Below, piece by piece: positions 44,015-52,855 of a stretch of 64,000 nucleotides of DNA; positions within the stretch are counted from its first letter, which is position 1; the number at the start of each line of letters is the position of its first letter. The translations under genes and the position numbers were made by a program. Source of the stretch: Clostridium thermarum (GTDB lineage: Bacteria; Bacillota; Clostridia; Clostridiales; Clostridiaceae); contig NZ_CP040924.1 in NCBI RefSeq assembly GCF_006351925.1, forward strand, positions 1,110,501 through 1,174,500. Direction: 5' to 3'. The notes beneath the pieces are model-generated. The model had not been told where the DNA came from and made no database searches. It was given only the letters and a program-made list of their open reading frames with translations.

Positions 44015-44420
44015 TGCGATATTTGAACTTGCTGACCGCCTTAAGGAGCTGCGCAAGGCGAAGAAGGCCGCGGAAGATGAACTGAAAAGCATCAATGCGG
44101 AGATTGACGATGTTGAATATCACCTGTCTGAGCTGATGATCAGCAGCGAGACGCAAAACTTTACAAGAGCAGGAACAATGTTCTGCCTTTCAACGACAAC
44201 AAGAGCCAGTACTGCCGCAGGCATGAAGGAGGAACTGTTTGACGCACTACGCAGTAAAGGCTTTGGAGAACTCATCTATGAAACAGTCAATGCAAACTCT
44301 CTGTCGGCATTTGTTAAAGAACAGATTGCCGAGAATGGGGACGAGCTTCCGGACTGGTTGAAAGGCCTTGTGAATGTCTTCGAAAAGACAACAGTAACTG
44401 TGCGGAAAGCAGCAAGATAA
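44004..44420 (+). CDS. Phage protein with N-terminal coiled coil
   Basis: A 138-residue protein beginning at the GTG 44004 after GGAGGTGAAAGCA, overlapping the helicase stop. Residues 8-45 form a coiled coil (LADRLKELRKAKKAAEDELKSINAEIDDVEYHLSELM), followed by a globular tail. Genes like this lie next to the helicase in clostridial prophages. The function is unknown; a helicase partner or Gam-like role is only a guess. Confidence 0.7.
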   Translation: MSNNAIFELADRLKELRKAKKAAEDELKSINAEIDDVEYHLSELMISSETQNFTRAGTMFCLSTTTRASTAAGMKEELFDALRSKGFGELIYETVNANSLSAFVKEQIAENGDELPDWLKGLVNVFEKTTVTVRKAAR

Positions 44421-44527
44421 ATAAGTTCAGAGTGCAATGCTCAAGGAATAACGGTTCTAAGATCAAAGTTTCAAAGAACAATGATATAGATTACATTTCA
44501 AATTCATATTTACGGAGGTATAAAAGC

Positions 44528-45280
44528 ATGAAAAGCAATGAACTCGTAACTATTAGCGAAAATGCAGGTTTTCTTCAGCTCGCTGATTTTAATCTAAACG
44601 AGGCAATGGAATCAGAACTTGATGGTCTCGATTTGACTTTTGAACGTATAAAAATCCCGTCCGCAGGCAGCACAGTATTTGAAGTGCCTGGTGAGAATCC
44701 CGGAGAGCCGGATAATGTCAAAGAATTCTCAGCGGTAATTCTTTATCATCATCCACTTTATGCATACTACAAGGACAAGTATACCGGAGGTAGTAACCCA
44801 CCGGATTGCGGAAGCTTTGATGGTATAACCGGCGAAGGAGACCCCGGAGGAAGCTGTGCCAAATGTCCATATAATCAGTTTGGTTCAGGGGAAAACGGCA
44901 GCAAAGCCTGCAAAAACCGCCGCAGGATATATGTACTGCGTGAAGGGGAAATTTTCCCGTTAATACTCTCTTTGCCTACTGGATCGTTGAAAGAGTTTTC
45001 CCGCTACATCAAAAGGCTGCTTTCTAAAGGCAAAAAATCAAACAGCGTGGTTACTCGCTTTTCTTTGAAAAAGGCAACCAACTCAAGCGGTATTACCTAT
45101 TCACAGGCTCAGTTTACTGTAGATCGGGATCTGACCGCTGACGAATTCGCGTTGATATCCAAGCTTTCTGAGCAGGTCAAAGCATTCAGTACCCGAGTCG
45201 GCCATGATACTGAACCTGCCAGTGAAGAGGTAATAAATGTAGACCCTGAATCAGGTGAAATTACTGAGCCGCTTAAGTGA
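44528..45280 (+). CDS. Cys-rich phage replication-module protein
   Basis: A 250-residue protein with a four-Cys zinc-finger-like stretch (CGSFDG...GGSCAKCPYNQFGSG...KACKNRRR) near 99-137 in a beta-rich chain and an acidic C terminus (EEVINVDPESGEITEP). A zinc site in a beta-barrel plus acidic tail, with neighbours helicase and DNA polymerase, would suit a single-strand DNA-binding protein of the T4 gp32 kind. This is inference, not recognised homology. The ATG at 44528 is set by ACGGAGGTATAAAAGC. Confidence 0.65.
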   Translation: MKSNELVTISENAGFLQLADFNLNEAMESELDGLDLTFERIKIPSAGSTVFEVPGENPGEPDNVKEFSAVILYHHPLYAYYKDKYTGGSNPPDCGSFDGITGEGDPGGSCAKCPYNQFGSGENGSKACKNRRRIYVLREGEIFPLILSLPTGSLKEFSRYIKRLLSKGKKSNSVVTRFSLKKATNSSGITYSQAQFTVDRDLTADEFALISKLSEQVKAFSTRVGHDTEPASEEVINVDPESGEITEPLK

Positions 45281-45337
45281 TCAAAGGCCCTATCGGAGAG
45301 TAACTTCTATCTCCGATAGGGCGGAAAGGAGAACCGC

Positions 45338-47260
45338 ATGGGATACAAATGTGTTTATACACTATCTGAAATACAAGAGTATCTGAAAAACATTGCCTTA
45401 TTTGCTTTCGATTTTGAAACGTCGCCCCGCGATAAATGGAGGAACGAGAAAAGTGCTACTCTTGATGCTCATAAAGCCGATATTACAGGGATCAGTTTTT
45501 CAGTATCTGACGGAACCGCTATTTATGTTCCACTTAAACATCGCAGCGGACGAAACGCAGAGAACCAGACGTCAATATGGAAGTATCTGAAATTACTATT
45601 CGAATCCAAAGATGTAATAAAGGTTGCTCATAATCTGGCTTTTGAGTCTATGTTCCTTTATGCAAGAAGTATTGTCCTTCAAAAGCCTTGTTATGACACT
45701 ATTGCAGCATCACAACTTACATTAAAAAGCAAGTGGGAGTTCAGAAGCCTTGCTGACAGCGGACTTAAGACGCTTGCACCCGCGCTGTGTAAAGCGGAAA
45801 TGATAGAATTCTCAACGGTTACTGACGGTCGATTTTTCGATGAATTAAACCCTCAGGATGAGAAGACTATCCGCTACGCTTGTGCTGACAGTGATTATAC
45901 TCTTCGCCTATACCATGTTTTCAATCAGTGGTTTGATAGGTTTTTACCTAAACACAGAACCATTGTGGAAGAGGTGGAATCGCCCACATCAGTGTATGTC
46001 GGGATAATGAAGTATAACGGCATATTGGTGGACAAGTCAGCCATGCTGAAGAAACAAGCGGAAGCCGCGGAAAAGATCGTCAGCATCAGGAATGAGATTA
46101 CCGGGATTATCGGCAACGTGGAGATAGGGGCAAATGCTTCAACTTCGGCGTTTAAGAAGTATCTTTTTATGGATCTCGGTCTTCCTGTTATGAAAACGAC
46201 CGCAAAACATCAGGAAGCTGCCGACGATGAAACCATGATTCTGTTAAAAGAATGGTGTGAATCTAGCAGACCTGAGCTTGTTCGCTTATTTGATCTGGTG
46301 CAGGAGTACCGCAAATGGGGAAAACTCAAATCCACCTATATAGACGGTTATCTTCGATTTATTGATGAGGATACAGGCAGGATTCATCCGGACCTTATGC
46401 CGCTGGGGACAGAGACAGGCAGATTTGCGTCAAGAAACCCGAATATGCAGAATTGTCCGCAGAAAGACAATGACCCAATAGGCGTACGGAAATTTATCAT
46501 TGCACCGGACGGAAAGGTTCTTTTATCCCTTGACTTTTCACAGATAGAACTGCGTGTCGGAGCATTTTATTGCAGGGACAAACGTATGCTGGAAACTTAC
46601 CGTACAGGTGGTGATATCCATGCGCAGACTACCTCTGTTATTTACCGCATTCCTTTTGAGGAGGCAGCAGATAAAAATGCTCCACATTATAAAGAGCGCA
46701 GAACCATCGCAAAGAACTGCAATTTTGGTGTGTTTTATGGACTGTTTCCCACTGGCTTACAGAGGACACTAAAATTTAAAGCTGGCCTAAACCCAACTTT
46801 GTCCGAGTGTGAGACCATCATTCAAAACTTGAAGGCCGGATATCCCGGTCTTGCCCGGTGGCAGGATAAAGTTAAAAAGCGGGCTGCTGCAAGCTGCTAC
46901 ACAGAAACATGGCTGGGCAGACGAAGATACTTGCTGGGAATTCGGTCATCCGATTGGGGCAAGAAGTCGTTTGCCGAGCGGTGCGCATTAAATACACCTA
47001 TTCAGGGTACAGCGGCAGATATTTTAAAGCTTGCCTGTGGGCGCATTATCAGTGGACTTCCCGAAAGGCTCTGGCTGAAACCTCTACTACAGATACATGA
47101 CGAGCTGGTTTTTGAATTGCCGGAAGATAAGGTGTATGAAGCAGTTGACTTTATAAAAAAGTGTATGGAAACACAACCCTTCCCAGAATTTGATGTACCT
47201 ATCGTGGCAGAGGCCTCGGTAGGAAGAAATTTTGGAGAAATGAAAGAAATGGAGGATTGA
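45338..47260 (+). CDS. Phage family-A DNA polymerase (PolA-like)
   Basis: A 640-residue replicative polymerase with 3'-5' exonuclease. The exonuclease motif I is FDFETSP near 26-31. The polymerase palm shows motif A LSLDFSQIELRVGAFY near 397, motif B RRTIAKNCNFGVFYG near 454 and motif C LLQIHDELVFEL near 585. It has no 5'-3' exonuclease domain, as usual for phage enzymes. GAAAGGAG precedes the ATG. It is intact and probably synthesises phage DNA together with the primase and helicase. Confidence 0.96.
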   Translation: MGYKCVYTLSEIQEYLKNIALFAFDFETSPRDKWRNEKSATLDAHKADITGISFSVSDGTAIYVPLKHRSGRNAENQTSIWKYLKLLFESKDVIKVAHNLAFESMFLYARSIVLQKPCYDTIAASQLTLKSKWEFRSLADSGLKTLAPALCKAEMIEFSTVTDGRFFDELNPQDEKTIRYACADSDYTLRLYHVFNQWFDRFLPKHRTIVEEVESPTSVYVGIMKYNGILVDKSAMLKKQAEAAEKIVSIRNEITGIIGNVEIGANASTSAFKKYLFMDLGLPVMKTTAKHQEAADDETMILLKEWCESSRPELVRLFDLVQEYRKWGKLKSTYIDGYLRFIDEDTGRIHPDLMPLGTETGRFASRNPNMQNCPQKDNDPIGVRKFIIAPDGKVLLSLDFSQIELRVGAFYCRDKRMLETYRTGGDIHAQTTSVIYRIPFEEAADKNAPHYKERRTIAKNCNFGVFYGLFPTGLQRTLKFKAGLNPTLSECETIIQNLKAGYPGLARWQDKVKKRAAASCYTETWLGRRRYLLGIRSSDWGKKSFAERCALNTPIQGTAADILKLACGRIISGLPERLWLKPLLQIHDELVFELPEDKVYEAVDFIKKCMETQPFPEFDVPIVAEASVGRNFGEMKEMED

Positions 47261-47264
47261 TGTT

Positions 47265-48053
47265 ATGAATAATTTACAGATTTTTAAGAATACAGAATTT
47301 GGCGAACTTAAAGTGCTCGTTATTGATGGAAAGGAATACTTCCCTGCAACAGATTGTGCAAGGATGCTGGGATACTCAGATCCTTACGATGCAATTAACA
47401 GACATACAAAGGGGTCGGTGAAACACCGAGTCCCTACGAGCGGCGGTGAGCAGGAAATTAAATTCATTCCGGAAGGAGATCTTTTCCGATTAATTGTTAA
47501 ATCAAAACTTCCTACCGCTGAACGTTTTGAGAGATGGGTCTTTGATGAAGTGCTGCCCACGATCAGAAAATATGGAGTTTATGCTACGGATAAAGTAATC
47601 GAAGAGATGATTTCTAATCCGGAGTATGGTATCAAGATTTTCTCTGAACTAAAGGCAGAACGCGACAGACGGAAAGCTTTAGAAATAGAAAACGCAAAGA
47701 ATAAACAGATTATCAGCGAGTTAAGGCCCAAGGCGAGTTATTACGATCTCATATTGCAAAATAAGAGCCTTGTGCCGATCAGTAAGATTGCCAAGGATTA
47801 CGGAATGTATGGCCGCGCTTTCAATAAGCTGCTTCATGAGCTTGGAGTACAGTACAAAATGGGAAACTGCTGGCTTTTATATCAGGAGTACGCCGATCAA
47901 GGATACACGCAATCCAAGACCCATGCTATTGATGCAGAAAGAAGTGTAATGCACACATATTGGACACAAAAAGGAAGGTTATTTATTTATGACCTTCTCA
48001 AAAACAAGAAAGGTATTTTGCCTGTAATCGAACGTGATCAAAAAAGTGCATAG
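47265..48053 (+). CDS. Phage antirepressor (BRO-N and KilA-C domains)
   Basis: A 262-residue antirepressor. Residues 1-110 form a BRO-N/Ant domain (VLVIDGKEYFPATDCARMLGYSDPYDAINRHTK to FERWVFDEVLPTIRKYGVY). The C-terminal KilA-C domain includes LRPKASYYDLIL, VPISKIAKDYGMYGRAFNKLLHELG and GRLFIYDLLK. Such proteins bind phage repressors or DNA and promote lytic growth. The ATG is set close after the polymerase gene. Confidence 0.93.
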   Translation: MNNLQIFKNTEFGELKVLVIDGKEYFPATDCARMLGYSDPYDAINRHTKGSVKHRVPTSGGEQEIKFIPEGDLFRLIVKSKLPTAERFERWVFDEVLPTIRKYGVYATDKVIEEMISNPEYGIKIFSELKAERDRRKALEIENAKNKQIISELRPKASYYDLILQNKSLVPISKIAKDYGMYGRAFNKLLHELGVQYKMGNCWLLYQEYADQGYTQSKTHAIDAERSVMHTYWTQKGRLFIYDLLKNKKGILPVIERDQKSA

Positions 48054-48068
48054 GCAGGGGGTAACAGC

Positions 48069-48494
48069 ATGAGTATCAGTAAGTTTAACGCGGAAGGATA
48101 TTACGACCCCACACCCTATGAAGCACTGCTTAGGATTGAGCGAGAGGCCAGGAAAGCGCCTTATAGACCGATGGTGTTTATATGCAGCCCATATGCTGGT
48201 GATACTGAACGTAATGTCCGTAAGGCTCAGGGATATTGCCGCTTTGCAGTGAGCAAGAATTGCATACCTATTGCTCCGCACCTCTTGTTTCCGCAGTTTA
48301 TGGACGACGATGATGAACAAATGCGAAATTTGGGCTTGTTCTTTGGCATGGTACTGATGTCAAAGTGCTCAGAAGTGTGGGTGTTTGGCAGAAAAATTAC
48401 TAAAGGAATGTCCATTGAAATTGAGAAGGCAAAGCAGCGCAGCATTCCGATCCGGTATTTTAATGAACGATGCGAGGAGGTGCAGTGTAAGTGA
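48069..48494 (+). CDS. DUF4406/nucleoside 2-deoxyribosyltransferase-like protein
   Basis: A 141-residue protein resembling the DUF4406/DUF7768 group, which has the deoxyribosyltransferase fold. Visible pattern: MVFICSPYAGDTERNVRKAQGYCRFAVSKNCIPIAPHLLFPQF, then SEVWVFGRKITKGMSIEIEKAKQRSIPIRYF. Such phage proteins may act on nucleotides; activity is unproven. The ATGs lie after GGGGGTAACAGC. The stop overlaps the next start (GTGA). Confidence 0.8.
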   Translation: MSISKFNAEGYYDPTPYEALLRIEREARKAPYRPMVFICSPYAGDTERNVRKAQGYCRFAVSKNCIPIAPHLLFPQFMDDDDEQMRNLGLFFGMVLMSKCSEVWVFGRKITKGMSIEIEKAKQRSIPIRYFNERCEEVQCK

Positions 48495-51046
48495 GCATCT
48501 CATTCCCTAAAGAACTGGCTAACCGGAAGCAATGGATATGCTGGCGTCTGGAACCCAACACAAAGGACGGAAAAGACAGTAAAATCCCTTATAACCCATT
48601 AACCGGCAGGAAAGCCTCAAGCACTAACCCAAACGACTGGTCGACCCTTGACGATGCGATTGCGGCAAAAGAACAATACCTCTATACCGGATTGGGTTTT
48701 GTATTCGCAAAAGGTGGAGGCTTAGTAGGAGTTGACATCGATCACTGCCGCGATAAAAACACTGGAGAATTAAACGATACCGCCAAGGCTATCCTTGAGC
48801 GGTTTCCGTCCTATACGGAAATCAGTCCTTCAGGAACCGGACTTCATATTTTCTATAAAGGGGAGATGCCTGCCAAGGGCAATAAAAACACTAAAACCGG
48901 TGTTGAAATGTATGCCCACAGTAGATACTTCACAATGACTGGCGATCAATTGCCCGGAACACCTGATAGCATTGCTAAAGATAACGGAACACTGGCCTGG
49001 ATACATGAGAACTATATCAAAAGCAAGAAGCGGAGAGGAAAAAGCAAGAAAGACCGTAAGGGGGTTAAGTTAGAGCCGCTTACAGATGAAGAAATTCAGG
49101 AGAAAGCCCGGACAGCCGAAAACCATAAAGAATTTAACCTGTTATGGGAAGGAAAATGGCAGGAAGCCGGGTATCCCAGCCAGTCCGAAGCTGACCTTGC
49201 TCTTTGCTGTATGCTGGCTTTCTGGTCAGATAAAAACAAAGAGCAGATGGACAGGCTGTTTAGAAAGTCCGGGTTATTCCGGGAAAAATGGGATACGGTG
49301 CATCATGCAAGTGGAGCAACATATGGGCAGGAGACACTGGAGAAGGCCATTGAAGTTACAGAGAACGTATACAGCCGCGAAAGCGAGTCGGTTATCTTTG
49401 AACATGAGGGCAGGTATTACCGCACCAGAGGCGAAAGTGTGTACCCTATAACAAACTTTATCATTCAGCCGGTGGAGATGATTGTATCAGAAGATGAAAC
49501 GCAGATGACTGCCGATCTTATTACAATCCGCGATGAAATATACCGCCAGACCTTTATGACTACCGACTTCAATAATATTCAAAAGTTCAAAAACATCTTG
49601 AACCGCCGGACAATATCCTTAGGCTATTTTGGATCAGAAGGAGATTTAGAGCTGCTGAAAGGTTATATATCCGAAATGGAGTGGGTACGAAAAACAGGGG
49701 TCAAGGCTCTTGGAATATATGAGCATGGCGGCCGGATGGTATATGTTTCAACGGATGGTGCCATTGAAGCGGGAGGTAAAATTGTTGAAGATATCGTGCA
49801 GCTTGATAAGTATAAAAGCATAACAACCGATATCCTAACCTTTGAGCCATTGACAAAGGAACAGCTTGTCAAACTTGGAGAGTGGATCCTCAGCTATAAC
49901 GAACCCATAAAAACGGTATCAGTGATGGCCTGGGTAGCCGGATGCTTTATTAAACCGCATCTTAAAAAATCAGGCATTAAGTTTCCGCATTTATTGCTTG
50001 TCGGAGAACAGGGCAGCGGAAAGAGTAATACATTGGAGCGGGTTATTCTGCCGGTATTTTCATGTAGTAAAATCCGCGCGGCTACACAGGTTACCGCATT
50101 TACATTGATGAAAGAATCTGCATCATCGAATCTGATACCACAGCTGATGGATGAGTTCAAACCTTCAAAGATAGACAAGCTAAGGCTAAATGCCTTATAC
50201 AACCATCTTCGTGATGCATATGACGGGCATGAAGGTGTCCGCGGCCGGGCGGATCAAAGTGCTGTTACTTATGAACTGTTGGCACCCATCATTGTAGCTG
50301 GTGAGGAATCGCCGGAAGAAGCGGCTATCAGAGAACGGAGCATAGAATTGCTTTTCAGTAAGAAGGACTTAAAACCGGCCAGCCATAGACAAGCATTTTA
50401 TAAGTTGTGTGCAAAAGCTGATCTGCTTGGCAGCTTCGGTCGGAGCCTGCTGGATATAGCACTCAGAGTATCGGTTGCTGAGGTAGAGAAATGGTATGAG
50501 GAAGCAAAGTCGGAGATATCTGATGAGTTTCCATCCCGTATCGTCAATAACCTTGCCTGCTGTTATGCCGGATTGAGCCTAGTTAACAAATTGTGTGAAT
50601 TCCTTAATGTTACATGGTCTGAAGTGTTTCCTATTAACAAAGGGGCATGTACACGTTATCTCCGGAATGGTGTGCAGGAGTACTTGCTGGATGGCGGCAG
50701 CAATAACAAGACCATTGTAGAACAGACGCTGGAAATCATGGCCCGGATGAAACTAGCTCCAAACCAAGATTACACTTTTGATAAAGGCGGCAAGGTTATC
50801 GGGATACGTTTCTGCGATGTATATGACCGCTATACCAAGTACAGGCGCGACTATGCAATCACAGGGGAATGTCTTCCGTATAACCAGTTTCTGAAGCAGT
50901 TGAGGCAAAGTGACTTTTTTCTGGAGAGCAATAAAACTATGCGTTTCGGGAATGAAATAAAAAAAGCTTGGACTCTTGATTTTTCGATATTGAAAGAGCG
51001 ATGCGATGTGAGCGGCTTTGAGATCACAGATATTGAGCCTCTTTAG
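48491..51046 (+). CDS. NrS-1-type phage primase-polymerase/helicase
   Basis: An 851-residue replication protein. The N-terminal region resembles the NrS-1 polymerase/primase family (WICWRLEPNTKDGKDSKIPYNPLTG, VGVDIDHC near 80, EISPSGTGLHIFYKG). A C-terminal helicase-like ATPase has LLVGEQGSGKSNTLE (Walker A near 504) and Walker B-type QLMDEFKPSK. NrS-1 enzymes combine primase and polymerase activities. It starts with GTG at 48491, overlapping the previous gene by four bases; upstream GAGGAGG serves as ribosome binding site. An iteron-like cluster follows its stop. Confidence 0.88.
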   Translation: MSISFPKELANRKQWICWRLEPNTKDGKDSKIPYNPLTGRKASSTNPNDWSTLDDAIAAKEQYLYTGLGFVFAKGGGLVGVDIDHCRDKNTGELNDTAKAILERFPSYTEISPSGTGLHIFYKGEMPAKGNKNTKTGVEMYAHSRYFTMTGDQLPGTPDSIAKDNGTLAWIHENYIKSKKRRGKSKKDRKGVKLEPLTDEEIQEKARTAENHKEFNLLWEGKWQEAGYPSQSEADLALCCMLAFWSDKNKEQMDRLFRKSGLFREKWDTVHHASGATYGQETLEKAIEVTENVYSRESESVIFEHEGRYYRTRGESVYPITNFIIQPVEMIVSEDETQMTADLITIRDEIYRQTFMTTDFNNIQKFKNILNRRTISLGYFGSEGDLELLKGYISEMEWVRKTGVKALGIYEHGGRMVYVSTDGAIEAGGKIVEDIVQLDKYKSITTDILTFEPLTKEQLVKLGEWILSYNEPIKTVSVMAWVAGCFIKPHLKKSGIKFPHLLLVGEQGSGKSNTLERVILPVFSCSKIRAATQVTAFTLMKESASSNLIPQLMDEFKPSKIDKLRLNALYNHLRDAYDGHEGVRGRADQSAVTYELLAPIIVAGEESPEEAAIRERSIELLFSKKDLKPASHRQAFYKLCAKADLLGSFGRSLLDIALRVSVAEVEKWYEEAKSEISDEFPSRIVNNLACCYAGLSLVNKLCEFLNVTWSEVFPINKGACTRYLRNGVQEYLLDGGSNNKTIVEQTLEIMARMKLAPNQDYTFDKGGKVIGIRFCDVYDRYTKYRRDYAITGECLPYNQFLKQLRQSDFFLESNKTMRFGNEIKKAWTLDFSILKERCDVSGFEITDIEPL

Positions 51047-51056
51047 TATCGAAAAA

Positions 51057-51324
51057 GGTAACAAGGTAACAAAAAGGTAACGCCCGAAACGCTGATGAAT
51101 AGCCACTTGTTACCGATGTTACCTTTGTTACCTCAACTTTATATATACGCGCGAGAGAAACATGTTTTTTTGAAAATAAAAGAATAAAAAAATAAAAATA
51201 TTTGTGTATACACCTACTCAAAAATGAGGTAACAAGGTAACAAAATCCTAAAATGCGCTTGTATAGCGGGTTTAAGAGGTGACCAATTTTGAAATTCCGA
51301 GGTAACAAGAGGAAAAAAGGTAAC
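51057..51324. repeat. GGTAAC iteron cluster, candidate replication origin
   Basis: GGTAAC occurs directly at 51057, 51065, 51076, 51228, 51236, 51301 and 51319, and inverted (GTTACC) at 51109, 51118 and 51127. The first three direct and three inverted copies, spaced 8-11 bases, form a dyad of about 76 bp. An AT-rich stretch (about 51170-51210) separates them from later copies. This structure between the primase-helicase and VRR-NUC genes is what a phage origin would look like. It may alternatively be an operator. Confidence 0.5.
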
Positions 51325-51346
51325 ATTTTTTGGGGAATGAGCAGGT

Positions 51347-51646
51347 ATGTCCGAAAAAAGTATTGTGACTAAAGTCCTGCGGTACTTAAAGACAGTACCG
51401 GGGTGTTTCTGCTGGAAGGAACATGGCGGTATGTACGGGACAGCAGGAATACCGGACATTATTGCCTGTGTAAATGGACGGTTTATAGCTTTTGAAGTAA
51501 AAACCCCATCAGGAAAGGCAACAAAACTGCAGGAAGCTACTATTAGGAAAATCCTCAATGCCGGAGGCGTGGCAGCGATTGTCCATTCGGTAGATGAGGT
51601 GAAGGTTATTCTGGAAAAGCATAACCTTCTGCAAGGAACGAAGTAA
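51347..51646 (+). CDS. VRR-NUC domain nuclease
   Basis: A 99-residue stand-alone VRR-NUC protein, a PD-(D/E)XK-type nuclease. Conserved features: GGMYGTAGIPDIIACVNGRFIAFEVKTPSGKATKLQEATIRKI, with D (PDII), ExK (FEVK) and Q (LQ). Phage VRR-NUC proteins process branched DNA such as Holliday junctions. It lies just after the primase-helicase. Confidence 0.9.
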   Translation: MSEKSIVTKVLRYLKTVPGCFCWKEHGGMYGTAGIPDIIACVNGRFIAFEVKTPSGKATKLQEATIRKILNAGGVAAIVHSVDEVKVILEKHNLLQGTK

Positions 51647-51739
51647 TAACGAACAAAGAAACAAGCACTGCGAAGCAATGCAGAAAAGCACAATGCTTCA
51701 AAGATCAAGGTTTTTATCTTGATTTTTTGGAGGTGCGAT

Positions 51740-52195
51740 ATGCTGATTGCATGGCAGTATTTAGATAAAAAAGCGGCTGCTGTTGAAGCTTTGAAAGATT
51801 ACAGCAGCATGCAGTATATTATTGAGCACAGTGATGAGGATATATATGATGTTGAAACCCGTATGACAAGCCCGCATAGTGCAAAGATTACTGGAGTTCC
51901 GGGCAAACACAATCCCAAAAGTGGCGAAGAACGCCTTGCTGCTTGCCTTGACGAGATTGATGTGTTGAAAGAACGTTACAGGCGGGCATTGGAATATATG
52001 GAGTGGTTCAAGCCTGCTTGGGAAGCCTTGTCGGAGGAAGAACAGTTTATACTGACAGAATTTTTTGTTAATGATGTGAGCAAGACGGAAGCTGTAGCAA
52101 ACATCGGAGAGAAGCTGTTTCTTGAAAGAGCACAGGTGTACCGCAGGAAAGACAAGGCGCTTAATCATCTGGCACTGCTTTTATACGGGAAGTAG
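51740..52195 (+). CDS. ArpU/DUF1492-like phage late transcription regulator
   Basis: A 151-residue protein with a C-terminal sigma-4-like HTH (LSEEEQFILTEFFVNDVSKTEAVANIGEKLFLERAQVYRRKDKALNHLALLLYG), the pattern of the DUF1492/ArpU family of phage regulators that control late genes. The N-terminal part has helices (WQYLDKKAAAVEALKDYSSM). GGAGGTGCGAT precedes the ATG at 51740. A strong terminator follows. It is the best candidate to act on the duplicated promoter-like boxes at 53.9 and 54.2 kb. Confidence 0.75.
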   Translation: MLIAWQYLDKKAAAVEALKDYSSMQYIIEHSDEDIYDVETRMTSPHSAKITGVPGKHNPKSGEERLAACLDEIDVLKERYRRALEYMEWFKPAWEALSEEEQFILTEFFVNDVSKTEAVANIGEKLFLERAQVYRRKDKALNHLALLLYGK

Positions 52196-52208
52196 TTTAA
52201 AATAGGAA

Positions 52209-52249
52209 ACCCACTTAGATAGAGCAATCTACCTAAGTGGGTATTTTTT
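52209..52249 (+). terminator. Intrinsic terminator after ArpU-like gene
   Basis: ACCCACTTAG / CTAAGTGGGT stem with an inner TAGA/TCTA extension, then six T. Confidence 0.92.
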
Positions 52250-52361
52250 ATGGCCTACTGTATTGCGCTTAATATAAGCTCGTAGGATCTGTTATCTTTA
52301 GTATACGCTTTTGAATAAGAAAATCAATCGGATTAAAAATGTACTAATTGATGCATAAATC

Positions 52362-52390
52362 TTGACAATACGCATATAATATAGTATCAT
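52362..52390 (+). promoter_or_regulatory. Promoter of the toxin-antitoxin pair
   Basis: TTGACA (52362-52367), 17 bases, TATCAT (52385-52390), directly upstream of the toxin gene after the terminator, giving the pair its own transcription. Confidence 0.75.
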
Positions 52391-52413
52391 TGTATCACAA
52401 AAGAGGTGATGCA

Positions 52414-52824
52414 ATGAATCAGCACTATAATCAGAATTATACCTGGGAACAGATTGATGAGATTTTGGCAATGATACATGACTGTATTAGAGAGGGCAGA
52501 TTCATTATATCAAAAAATGAGAATAGACAAGAAAACATAGATTTTATAAATGAATATAACCTAAACAGCAGAAGGCAAAAGGAGATTTTACTGAAAATAA
52601 AAACAGAAGATTTTTGCCATTCATTGCAAAATACAAAAATAGGATTTGAACATGAGGTTTTATATGTCTTTTGTCCCCAGTTTACGTTATTTAACTTTGA
52701 TGGTATCGAGGAGTTAGTTGATATATATACGAAATTTAATCTAATTGATAGTGAGAGTGGAAAACGAGTGGTTGTCATATCGTTTCATAAGCGAAACAAG
52801 CCGATTGATTATCTTTTCCGATGA
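52414..52824 (+). CDS. MqsR-like toxin candidate of Panacea TA pair
   Basis: A 136-residue protein. The C-terminal half resembles MqsR-type RNases: LLKIKTEDFCHSLQN, VLYVFCPQFTLFNFDGIEELVDIYTKFNLI and KRVVVISFHKRNKPIDYLF, similar to the MqsR order of a DFxxS helix, the VYLK strand and a terminal VSF motif. MqsR cleaves mRNA at GCU. The ATG at 52414 follows AGAGGTGATG. It sits upstream of an antitoxin containing an MqsA-type zinc finger, a strong pairing clue. The toxin order (toxin first) matches MqsRA. Activity is inferred. Confidence 0.75.
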   Translation: MNQHYNQNYTWEQIDEILAMIHDCIREGRFIISKNENRQENIDFINEYNLNSRRQKEILLKIKTEDFCHSLQNTKIGFEHEVLYVFCPQFTLFNFDGIEELVDIYTKFNLIDSESGKRVVVISFHKRNKPIDYLFR

Positions 52825-52855
52825 TCAATCAGAAAGTTTGAAAGGAGGCCGCCTT

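Noticed and set aside
51024-51326. 100-residue minus-strand ORF across the GGTAAC cluster
   Set aside because: Its composition comes from the repeats (VTKVTSVTS), it opposes all neighbouring genes and has no ribosome binding site.
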